A DNA stretch of 64,000 nucleotides from Mesocentrotus franciscanus (taxonomy: Eukaryota > Echinodermata > Echinoidea > Camarodonta > Strongylocentrotidae). How positions within the stretch are numbered: position 1 is the first letter of the stretch; the number at the start of each line of letters is the position of its first letter. The stretch is taken from positions 33,902,425-33,966,424 of the forward strand of contig CP137667.1 of assembly GCA_037976565.1 (NCBI GenBank). Direction: 5' to 3'. This document shows, piece after piece, positions 24,455 through 34,682 of the stretch. The notes under the pieces were generated by a model. It was not told the origin of the DNA. It ran no database searches and saw nothing but the letters and a program-made list of their open reading frames with translations. The translations under genes and the position numbers were made by a program.

Positions 24455-25338
24455 AGTAAACAGCTTATAAGTACAGGACCTAGAGTATGACTGTATGGGG
24501 TGCGTTGTAAAGGATTAGAAGGGCCATGATATTGTTTGATTTTGGAGTCGAATACATGGATATACATTCAGAGTTCTCATGTGGGCATTTATGATTCGAG
24601 CGCTAGTATCAGTAGGAACAATACTAAGGTGTGTACGTGGGAGATGTTCTTTGCTAATTCGTCAGAGGCCTATTTTATATTTCAATCTACCTGATATTAA
24701 CAGGTTGTTTGGCATGCCAGCAATCGACAGCCCCGATGCTTAAAACCGTTTCCCCGGGAGGCCTACTAGGTGTTGAAATAATTTGATAATTTGATTAATA
24801 ATTCAAGCAACTCAAAAGTGACCAACTCGTACTAGTATACTATTTGACCGAAGGTCGCACTTTTTGCGAAGATAAAAGGTTTACAATTCTATAGAAGTAA
24901 AGTTCATCACACTTCTTCAGATAATATCATTTAAACAGCGTTTGATATAACAGTCATGCAAGCAGGTCTGGCTGCACATTAGGAATTATGAAGACGACAT
25001 ATTATACTACAAAACGTTGGAGTGAGTAATATTTTCTGTTTGGCTTGGCTTGCAGGCGTTAATCCTTCGAAGAGTTTCATACACTGTTCAACACGAAACA
25101 CAAGAGGAGATTTTCAGACGTCCATGTTGACTTGCGTTGTTCAACGGTCAATTAATTGTGCAACACTTAAGCAGCCACTTTGGACATTTATGCTGTTAAT
25201 GTTGAGCAACGGCACCAATCACAGGGTACTCAACAGGCCTGACGATTATAGTACTCCGAATTTAACACAACCGATCATTTCTTAAAGATTTTTAAGAAGT
25301 CAGTAAGCAAACATTGGTATCAACCATCAGCCCTCAAA
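24455..25338. other. Upstream region of the plus-strand UGT
   Basis: No coding exon is supported. A TTGCAG acceptor-like site at about 25050-25056 could begin a 5' UTR exon leading to the ATG at 25339. No TATA box stands out. Confidence 0.3.
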
Positions 25339-28300
25339 ATGACGAAAATACTTCGTATTCTCATGGTGCTCTTGGCGGGCAGTTTTGACCTCGGTGAAAG
25401 TGCTAAATTCCTGTTACCAGCGACCAGTCTGTTGAGCATGCCAAGCCACTACATGAGTCTAACAACCATCACTAAAGCCCTGGTTGAAAGGGGACATGAG
25501 GTGGTTCTGCTAATCATCGACAAGAAGGACACCAAGGGGTTCCAACCAGGGTCTTACACTGCGAACATCACCTATGCAAACCCGATGACCGAGGAAGATG
25601 TTGCTTACGTTTACAAGACCAAAGGTACCGTGATGTCAGTCTTGAAAAACAGTACGTTCCTGGAAGCGGCGATGCACCCTGTCGGACGGGACTTTCAGAA
25701 GTTGATGTATTTTGGTTGTTTCGAGCTTTTCAAGAATGAAGACACTCTCCAGAAGCTGAAGCAGGAACGCTTTGATATGATATTCACATTCCCTGTGATG
25801 GATTTCTGTGACGCAGCGATCGCCGCCTATCTGGAAGTACCGTATAGTCTTTTTGCCGGGACGCGGCGTACTCCGACCTTCCACGAGGACATGGCTGGCA
25901 TCCCCATTCCTAACTCATACGTTCCCTTCAGTTCATTCACGCCGTTGCTAACCGACAGAATGAACTTCCTGGAGCGGGTCCAAAACGCGTTTTTCCACTA
26001 TGGCCTACATCCCATCATGGAATATTTTATAACTTATCGCCCTCTCCGTCAGTTGCAACGCACATATGGCATCAGACCGGACCTGACTCCGTGGCAGATG
26101 ATCAGCAGGGCAGAGATTTGGTTGTGCCACAACACCTGGGCCTTGGAATACCCGAGACCGATTGGTCCAAACTGGATCCCCATTCCAGGGCTCACCATTA
26201 AGGAACCCATTCCACTCCCAGAGGATCTCGAGACATTCGTTCAAGGATCTGGAGAACCTGGGTTCATCGTTTTCACATTGGTAAGTTTAGTTTTCTTTTT
26301 AACATAAGTATGCATGTTCCAGACGTAATATCTTCATAGAGTTACATCGGATACAAACCCTCATCTAAAAATACCGATTAGAAAATCTGAAAGCTCCGGT
26401 AGTTTGCCGTCAGATTCCGGGATATGGTCAGACTTCTACTCGTGATGCTGCCCCCACATTTTTATAGCACAATCAATTCAGGATGTCCGCGCTTTGTCGT
26501 CTCGTACTGTAACCAAATACCCCACTTTCCATCAGAGAAATAACCTGTTTTGCCTCTTTTTAAAAAATTGCTTAAAACGTACCTTTTCCCTCAGTAACTT
26601 ATATACCTATTGTTATGAGTCTATGTATTTCATCTTTATTCTTCAATTTCTGTAATTTTTATAAGTGCTATGGTACTTTTTGTTTTTAGCGCTCCTAAAT
26701 GATCGATATTATTATTATTATTATTATTACTATTATTACGTTTTTGTTACACACGTTTACACCCCCTTCTCTCTCTCTCTCTCTCTCTCCTGATTACGGC
26801 ATTCTAGGGATCAATGACGACGTCATTTGCAACGGACAGCATCAACGACATGTTCTCGAAAGTTTTCAGCGAGCTGCCTCAGAGAGTCATCTGGAGATAC
26901 GTTGGTCCATCACCCCGTTACCTTGGCAACAACACACTCATCATGGAGTGGTTGCCTCAAAATGACTTGTTAGGTTGGTATAAAAATCTTCCATCTCGTC
27001 CTCAGTGGCGGATCCAGGGGGGGCCCGGGCCCCCTCCCCTAGAAAAAAAACAGTTAAAAACACCCTTTTTGAAAAAAAGAAGTTGGGCCCTCCTGGCGCC
27101 CAAGGGGTGGCGGTGGAAAAAAAAATTACCCTTCCCGTAGGGAAAAAAATGTTTCGGGTGCCCCCCCAAAAAAATTTGTGCTCACTACCCCTGGCGCCCA
27201 AGGGGGGTGGTGGTGGAAAAAAATTACACTTCCCGGAGGGAAATTTTTTTTTCGGGTGCCAAATTTTTTTTTTTTTTGCTCACTACCCCCACTGAGCGAA
27301 AAATCGACCGGCACGATTTTCAAATTTTCGCGCACGAAGTGGGCCCCTTTTTAGGCCCCCTCCCTTGCCGCCGGCTGGATCCGCCCCTGCTCGTCCTATT
27401 CATATATTATCGAGATATTCTTTTTTCCTTCTGTGAATTTCTCCAAATATTCTATGACAGACTATCATATCAATCGTCTGTACAATATTAGGAATGAATG
27501 GGATGATACAGGAATATATAGGAATGATTGCTGTCATCAGGGGGGCGTTTCATGAAAAAATTAGTCGGTGGTTTTCACCGACTAATATCATTTTCACCGA
27601 TAATTTTATTGTCACCGACTATTTTCCAGGCCTCTGATTGGTCAAATTTAGAAAGCGCTGACAGTTGTCGGCGGACAAATGTTGATGAAACGCTCCCCTG
27701 AAGCACGAATGAAATAGATGGGAGAAATAGATTTCGCTCAAAATTCATTCTCCTATACTTCCAACTTCACACAGTAGTACGCTAGCTGTACCGTATTATG
27801 AAAAGGTCATAGTTTTAACTGTACCTAGATTAAAATCCCTAAGCCAGCTCATGAATATCTCAGAAGTAAACCGTGTACTCTCATAACCTCACATGTACTA
27901 AAGTAATACATACATTAATGACAATGATAATGATTATAATAATAATTTCAAGGACAAAACTATTAGTAATTCCTCTACTGTGAGTAATTCAGAACTGAAA
28001 TATTTAATCAATAACGAGCCTGATGTGGAACGAAATGGAATAAAAAGTGCAAATGTCACGTGTTAATATTCTTTTAGCTGATTGAAATATCTGCATACAG
28101 TGTCAGTCATTTTTATCGGATCATAGATTCAATTAAAAATGTCATGAACGTTTTATATCCTATCATGCAGTTGCCATAAAAATGCCTTTAGTATTAGCCA
28201 TCTCAGACTAGAAAGGCACACAGTGATAAGCGCTCTAGAGAAAAACACAACAGAATACAAAGACAAGATGTACTGGGTAACAGACAAAAATGGATGAATT

Positions 28301-30383
28301 AAATGTTAAATAAGTGCGTCTTTAAAGCAATCTTAAACTTAACAATGGAGTCAATATTTTTTAGATGTTCCGGGAGATTGTTCCATAAAGTTGAGGCAGT
28401 GTGATAAACTGTGTCATATACATAAGCTGGCTTAGGGATTATAATCTAGGTACAGTTAAAACTGTGACTTATTCATAATACGATACAGCATACTACCTTG
28501 TGAAATTGGTGAATCGGGTGAGGGAATCTAAGCCCTCTAGGGCAGCATTTCACGAAACAGTCATAAGTACTAGTTCAACGACATTCCCTTGAATCGCGTG
28601 TATTAAAATTCACTCGGGCTTCAACGGGATGTTCGCCAACTCCTATTTAGGACGGTTTCGTGAAATGAAAAAATTGTTTCATCACTGTTCAAAAGAATAT
28701 AAAAATAATATAATGTTGTCAATACGGAAATATTGTGTTTCAGAGCACTTTAGTGCCAAAATGATGATATAATAATTTGAGAAAGCATTTTCACTTCCAC
28801 TTTAGCTCATCCCAAGGCTCGTTTGCTGATCTACCATGGTGGCAGCGGAGGTGTCCATGAAGCCATCAACTACGGTGTTCCGATGCTCCTCATGCCGTTG
28901 GCTGGTGATCAGGGACAGAACGCTGAACTGGTAGCAGCGAAAGGGATGGGTCTTATTCTGGATCCCAACGAACTGGATGAAGCGACAATCAAAACGGCCA
29001 TTCACGATCTTCTCAACGAGGAAAGGTGAGTGAGCTCTCCTAACACGATCACAAAGAGAAATCAACCGAAAGCAAAAAAAAAATAAAAATAAATAAGGAG
29101 GAAGCGAAAGATAGGAAGAAGAAAGGAGTGAGAAGGAGCCTTGGTCAACACCTATTACAATGTATAAAGATTACACTTACATAGTACTTAATCCAGCCAT
29201 GATTTATATAGGTTTAATAGTAAAATAGCCCTTGGCTTCATTTTTTGGAAAGTCTTTGCGATAGGTCGTTGACTTATTTCAGATGCCGACTTGCTGGAGG
29301 AATAACTTTACACGAACACGATTAGTCGATATGACTTTCGAAAAATCAACCTCAGGCAAATAGTAGTTCAGTAGCCTTATCCACCACCTGAAATGTACAA
29401 AAACATTACAATAATAATAACAATGATACTAATCTGGATTTATATAGTGCTTAATACGAAATACCGTCTCTTAACAGATATTATTACCCCGATCATCGGA
29501 TTCATTCACGCACAATGTGCATTATCTCCACTCACTGGGGATTATTCCTACCATATGGTCACCATGAGGGCATATGGCAATTACTAACAAAAAGTCATCC
29601 TATCAGGTCCCCGTTTCTCTCCTGGGTATGGAGTGGCAAATGTAGATTAATGCCTTGCCAAAGGACAGTAGTGTCGGGTCGGGGATTGAACCCACGACCT
29701 TTGCATTTCAAGTCAAGTGCTTAAACCACTGACTATACGACACCTTTCCGAACATGATTTCTATGGGATATGCAATAGGGTATTGAAATTGCCATCTAGG
29801 TTCATTTCTTGAAAGGCTTCGCAATCGTGTTCATTTTCATTTCATTTATTTCCGTTATGACAGGAAATAGGTTTACAAAGACTTTCACTTTTTTTTTAAT
29901 TATTATGAGCATAGAAAAACAAACAATTATGAATTATCTCGACACAATTAAGAAGTGTAAATGATTATTTACATATCATTTAAATGGTTTCGTGAATGAA
30001 TGCGACCTGTATTGTGGAAGAAACCTTAGAAAGCAAAGCAAAAGTAACTCTGGTTCCTTAACATAAAACCTCAAACTCTATCACAATGACTTCTGGTGTC
30101 TTCCAGGTACAAGGCTAACGTTATGAAGGCATCTGGTATCCTCCGAGACCGAATAGCCAGCCCGCTGGACACGGCCGTATTCTGGATAGAACACGTGGTC
30201 AAGTTTGGTGGCGATCATTTACGTCTACGATCTACTGAAATGGGATTCATCCAGCTCAACTCACTCGACGTAGTCGCATTTCTGGTCGTTTTATCATCAA
30301 TACTTATATACATTGATTATTTGATGATACGAGGGTGTTATAGGTGCATATGTAGAAAGACAAGAAAACAAAAAAGTGACTAA
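25339..30383 (+). CDS. UDP-glycosyltransferase (UGT8/UGT2-like), 4 exons, complete
   Basis: Membrane-bound ER enzyme conjugating a sugar from UDP-sugar to small lipophilic molecules. Exons 25339-26280, 26808-26973, 28806-29025 and 30107-30383, all GT-AG, give 534 residues; exons 2-4 have the same lengths (166, 220, 277) and phases as the minus-strand copy. N-terminal signal peptide residues 1-21 are followed by SAKFLLP. H37 (SHYMSL) is the expected catalytic base. F151 sits where the partner Asp is expected. The UGT signature covers about residues 362-405: WLPQNDLL, then [10 protein letters not shown] to GDQ (D404, Q405 for donor sugar). One C-terminal membrane span precedes a basic tail ending KQKSD (KxKxx retrieval signal). 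Intron 2 carries a hAT-like insertion. Wording such as [11 protein letters not shown] and [12 protein letters not shown] recalls the UGT8 branch; the substrate is unknown. Confidence 0.95.
27003..27389. mobile_element. hAT-like non-autonomous element, 387 bp, in UGT intron 2
   Basis: Perfect 8-base direct repeats CTCGTCCT at 26995-27002 and 27390-27397 flank inverted ends CAGTGGCGGATCCAGG and, on the minus strand, CAGGGGCGGATCCAGC. An 8-base duplication is the hallmark of hAT transposition. The interior is G/C-run rich with GGCGCCCAAGGGG repeats, and has no real gene. Confidence 0.9.
27538..27700. mobile_element. 163-bp MITE with CAGGGGGGCGTTTCAT ends
   Basis: Ends CAGGGGGGCGTTTCAT and, on the minus strand, CAGGGGAGCGTTTCAT, inverted. 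It contains small internal hairpins of CACCGACTA. Found in UGT intron 2. Confidence 0.75.
27770..28500. mobile_element. Approximately 730-bp inverted-repeat element in UGT intron 2
   Basis: The ~75-base ends match in inverted orientation, sharing CGTATTATGAA, GTTTTAACTGTACCTAGATT and ATCCCTAAGCCAGCT. Outer bases GTAGTA-GCTGTA- are shared too. No coding capacity is seen. Confidence 0.8.
28542..28668. mobile_element. 127-bp palindromic MITE (CATTTCACGAAACNGTC ends)
   Basis: Ends CATTTCACGAAACAGTC and, on the minus strand, CATTTCACGAAACCGTC. Lies in UGT intron 2, 137 bases before exon 3. Confidence 0.7.
29405..29744 (-). mobile_element. tRNA-derived SINE (minus strand) in UGT intron 3
   Basis: Read on the minus strand from 29744 it begins like a tRNA: an A box resembling TAGTCAGTGGTTTAAGCAC and a B box GGTCGTGGGTTCAATCCC. 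The tail shares GGTATTTCGTATTAAGC and ATATAAATCCAG with the SINE at 60075-60380 and ends in an AT-rich repeat. Confidence 0.8.
29751..29840. repeat. Short dispersed repeat (TAGGGTATTGAAATTGCC family)
   Basis: Relatives: about 50445-50500 (TAGGGTACTGAAATCGCC, then TTCATTTCTT) and 63560-63605. It always lies in introns in this window, close to other repeats, so it is probably a fragment of an interspersed element. Confidence 0.55.
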
Positions 30384-31230
30384 TTGATACACTAATCGCT
30401 TTCTCCTTAATATACACAAGTACCTCTCTTATATTACACTGACAACAACATCGTTTTAGACTCTGCAGACTTAAATACAAACATAGAATTATTTCTAAAG
30501 GAATTATAGATTTTTTTCTCTATAAACGAGACTTCTAGGTAATAACATTCTTAGAACTTTTAGAGCTCATAAAACAAGGATTTCAATTTGATGTGCTCAA
30601 AACCAGATGGGCATTAATTCAATGTTATTTGAAGACGCATAGCAGTGGGCTCTCACAGAGAGTTCGACATCATTCGGGCGTTTACTCAATAACAGTAGTT
30701 GTTAGTCACCAGCATCATCATTCAGTTTTATGACGAAAAGCCTTTTTTCTCCACCAGTCGCCCCCGCATATGGAAAAGTCAATATCTTACATTTCGCTCA
30801 CCCGAAGTTTCATTTTGCATCACTTTTGTTTATAGATTTATCGAGCGAGTGAAGCGAGTGAGCAAAAAACTTAATGACAATTTCAATATGATGAAATTTT
30901 ACTTTATAATCAACATACCAGATGAAATATAGAATTAAGTGTGTAGGCATCTCGCTGCCGAATACATGAATACAAAAATCATTATGTGCGGTCAATTCGA
31001 TGCAAGAAAATGAGGAGATTCGGACATCTCATTGCCCAGAATTATCCTGTCTCTAAATGTGGCGAGCGAGTGAAGCGAGCTTGGAAAAAAAGACATTTTT
31101 TTAAATCTTTAAAATACAATTTCCTCATGAAATTACATACTTAAGCGTTTTTTATATTCCGTTTTCACGTAAAAGACGTTTGTCCAAAATAATTATTTAA
31201 ACAATATATATATATATATATATATTACTG
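30384..31230. other. Downstream region of the plus-strand UGT; repeat fragments
   Basis: Contains two copies of GCGAGYGAGTGAAGCGAG (near 30842-30860 and 31062-31080), a phrase usual in interspersed repeats, and a (TA)n tract at 31205-31225. An AATAAA at 31565-31570 could end a long 3' UTR. No gene seen. Confidence 0.4.
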
Positions 31231-31312
31231 AAATTCTCTGGCGGCACCCCTAAATATGCCTTGCGCCACCCCAGTGTGTCGCGGCACCCCGATTGAAAAA
31301 CGCAGCACTATA
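31230..31312. mobile_element. hAT-like transposon end fragment
   Basis: On the minus strand it reads GTGCTGCGTTTTTCAATCGG, then GGTGCCGCGACACACTGGGG, the usual layout of a hAT terminus of the widespread 'GTGCCGC' type. Only one end is present. Confidence 0.5.
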
Positions 31313-31987
31313 ATATATGTCTACATGACAATCGAATAGCCTTTGCTAATCAAAACGATAAGGTCCTCTTAAACTCAAACTTCGATGTTGACTCTGTCAA
31401 TCTGACTTTAGACTTGTACGCGATATTTCTTTATATCTGCATAATCTATTTGTAGAGGAAGGAACTCTAAATGTTGATTTTTTAAAAAACATTTCGGGGG
31501 GGGGGGGTATGCATAAATATCAATATTTTTTATGAATTTGTATTTTGTCCTTTTTGATTAAGCAAATAAAGCCTTAAGACTTCCAAGCCATAGTACTTTG
31601 TATCCACACACTATGTTTGTAGAATAATTTACTGTAACTATAGGATTATCTTTGTAAAGGCATATATCTATATATTTTTGTAAATTTACATGTTTTTTTA
31701 ATCAAGCGAATAAAGAACAAATGAAATTAAATGATGTTTGTTTTCATATAAGTGTTTTTTGTGAGTTTGTTTTGAAGTAACCTTTAGGGCTCATCATCAA
31801 AAGTTACTGCTCCAAACAACTAAACGCGGGGTACTTGTACCGAAAGGTATAAGGTACATTATATCAACCGGCCCTCAGACCACGAATTGACCGGCACTCA
31901 AGCCAGAATAATGAGAGGCCCGTGGTAAAAACTCACCACGGCCAGTCGGCCTCGGCATCTGCACTGACCCACGAGACCGAAACATCT

Positions 31988-32664
31988 GGGCCCCGTCTTA
32001 TAAAGAGATGCGATTGGATTGACCCGCATCAATCGCAAGTCCTCCAATCAATCTCAAGTTTGCAGTTTCCTATCTGTCATATGTACATAGTTGTGATTGA
32101 TATCAATCGCAAATAAGGTGCGATTAAAGGGGAACTCCACCCTGATATCAAGCTTGTTTTAATAGAAGCAGAAACAATGAGAGAACAGGTCAGTGCATGT
32201 AAGTTTAAGCAGTACCCGATTAAAATAGGAAAGTAATGAATGTTTATAGTTTTCATCGGTTAAACCCAAATTGACGAGCTCCTCTCCAATTTGCTTTGTA
32301 CAGAAAAATTCATTAACTTTCATTTTTTCAGTTTTTGATGACGGAATAGATTTTTTTTCGTTCAGCGGTTGTACACAAAAAATATGTGCTATAATTATAT
32401 TAAGGGTGCATGTATGATCGGAAATTTTCTTAAGGGAAATTTTCTATAAAGTTTTTTAATACAGGGCAAATGGGAAAGGACCTCGCGAGATTTTGTGTTT
32501 GACTGATCGCACCTTCAGATTTTCAGATTTTTCTTATTTTTAATCGGTTTTTGCTCAAATTTTCATTGACCTGTTTTCATTATTTTTCTGCTTCTATTAA
32601 AACTAAATTAATATCAGGGTGGACTTTCCCTTTAATCGCAACTCTTAAAAAGACGGGGGGGGCC
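31988..32664. mobile_element. Palindromic MITE (GGCCCCGTCTTATAAAGAG ends) disrupted by another MITE
   Basis: Outer ends GGGCCCCGTCTTATAAAGAG and, on the minus strand, GGCCCCCCCCGTCTTTTTAA. The element's sequence resumes exactly on each side of the TTAA-flanked insertion (32128-32631): left ...GGTGCGATTAA, right TTAATCGCAACTC. Confidence 0.75.
32128..32631. mobile_element. 504-bp TTAA-flanked MITE (T2/Kolobok- or piggyBac-like)
   Basis: TTAA at 32124-32127 and 32632-32635; ends AGGGGAACTCCACCCTGATA and, on the minus strand, AGGGAAAGTCCACCCTGATA. The extended ends match for about 65 bases. No coding capacity is visible. Confidence 0.85.
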
Positions 32665-32689
32665 TGAAATTTATAAAAAGCTTAACTCT

Positions 32690-32880
32690 TTAGGTGCGCC
32701 TGTAATCCAGCTATCAGTGGAAGTTACAAACTGATTCAGCCGAGGACGCAGGTTCGAAACTGAGTCACGTCTTTCAGATGGTGACGTTAAAGGTCGGTCC
32801 CCAGACGTAAATAATCATATCTGATTGATACACGTCTGTAAAAACCCAATACACACACACGTAGAAGTGTCCAGCAGTCA
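32690..32880 (+). mobile_element. SINE-like repeat with a B-box-like motif
   Basis: GACGCAGGTTCGAAACTGAG near 32746 resembles a tRNA B box; an A-box-like motif could lie around 32695-32715. Downstream GACGTTAAAGGTCGGTCCC is a usual SINE phrase. The end is in AC-rich sequence. Confidence 0.5.
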
Positions 32881-33249
32881 AGACTGGTGCATAGTTCATA
32901 ACAATTTGTACATGGTGCCCCCTCTAAAAAAAAGGAAATAGATAAATAAATAAAAACATAAGAGGACTAGCATACTTCCGATAATGTGGAGAAAATCCAG
33001 TAGCAATAGATGGGGAATATTTTTTAGAACAAAAATGATATAAAATTTGCCCAAATTGGCTAAATATCGTATATGTAGACGCATTTTTGTGTAACAATGT
33101 TGTTGAAGACATCCACTGGCAGTGTTCCATGCAGAGGATAACGTATCATTGTGTAGTTTCAGCTGGCTTCTTGGTTCTTAACTTTGGAACAACACAATAC
33201 GGTTGCAAATTTTGGTATAAGCCAGATTATATTTAATTTTAATTTTAGG

Positions 33250-33480
33250 AGCACTGTGGTATATTGGTAAAGGCTCTTAACCATTGGTTTGCTCGGTGCC
33301 TACTTCCTTGGACAAGGTATTTTACCCACATTTGTCCCTCTCTACCTAGGTATATTAAATGGGTACTTACTAATGCTGGGGTAATAATTGCAGGGCCCGC
33401 AGGATCGAAGAGCAGTGTTGACAAGAATGTGGTTACCGTGGGTAAATACGAAATTATTAGCATCATTATTATTATTTCAA
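33250..33480 (+). mobile_element. tRNA-derived SINE-like repeat
   Basis: GCACTGTGGTATATTGGTAA and AAAGGCTCTTAACC resemble a tRNA A box and anticodon arm; a B box is weak (about 33404-33418, GGATCGAAGAGC). The tail has TACGAAATTATTAGC then ATTATT. Confidence 0.5.
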
Positions 33481-33489
33481 ACGATCGCT

Positions 33490-34680
33490 CCCCCTATTTG
33501 ATCCGCCGTTGCCTTGCGTCTCCACAATCGTTTCCCGCGTGAAACCACCATGAAGGACTCGGAATACGGCAAGTATATCTTCCAACTCTTATTGAAGTCT
33601 GAACAATGAGTCTACTCAAGTGCATCGTTATACCTCGGGTCACAAGAACAAATACGAAGGTCACAGGCAGAGAGTTCGTGCGGAGGGTATTCAAACAACT
33701 GTCCACGTGAGGCGTTTTTTTTAGCCACAGACCGAAGTGTGACGTCATATTGGCCAAGTTGTCAGGGTTGCTGGTTCCAATCTATGTTGTGCTAAACAAT
33801 GGTGTGGTGATCACACCAGCCCCAAACCCTGAATTTGCCCTGCTCCATCCCGTTGCTTGAATTATTTCGCGGTGAGCCTCATGCGCAGGCTCTGTTGTTT
33901 AGAACCAGTTACCGGGACGACGAGTGAATATGACGTGAGCACTTCGGTACTCTATGGGCCATGAATATACATTCAACTTACTTTCTGTCTTAGTATTCAT
34001 ACATGCCTCAATAACTGGGGTATGAGCAAACTCACGCCTCCATGCAACCCGGCCGTACCCTTCTCTCCTAATCCCCACCCAATCCCATTCCAATATGACG
34101 ACTGAATATACTTTTTGCTGCAAATATAGTTTTAGAATACTGTTTTCATAATAAAGTAGATTTGTATGTGCACGATTAATCGTTTTACAATTTTTTCAAA
34201 TTTGGTGAGTTATGAGGATGGACTAGCTTTTTTAATTGATATGATTTCCTGTTAATTATTCCATTGTCGCTTCAATCATTTGCCATAAAGGCTGAACTTT
34301 CTCGTTTGGGTGTTCTTTAAAAAAATTACCGTAAGAACATCTCATCCGTTTTTTGCGGGTGATTATATTACTAGTAAATGTTTAAATGGTTTAACCGTAA
34401 ATGCACAATATGACTTTTGGTTTCGTTAGAAAACATTCATAATTGTTTCCCGGAACTGTAGTTTAGTTTGGATTCCTAGTTTAGAATATGATAACCACAA
34501 TTCTGTAAGGAAAACAAATCCGAGCGCCTTTTCACCGCTCAAAATGAGGCTGACCGCCTGCAGCAAAGGATACCAAATTTGTTTATGCTTCTATGAGCTT
34601 GTGTTAGCATTTATTCAAGAGCGATATATTATCATCCGATAGAGGTGTACCTTTCCTTTTTCAGAGGTGATATATTGACG
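33490..34680. other. Upstream region of the Toll-like receptor, no gene seen
   Basis: Short frames only. The ATG of the receptor at 34683 follows GATATATTGACGTC. A TATA-like GATATATT lies at 34622-34629 and 34669-34676; neither can be preferred from sequence alone. Confidence 0.3.
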
Positions 34681-34682
34681 TC

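Noticed and set aside
26814..27201. Frames through the 27003-27389 element
   Set aside because: They read across an intron donor into a transposon insertion; coding ends at 26973.
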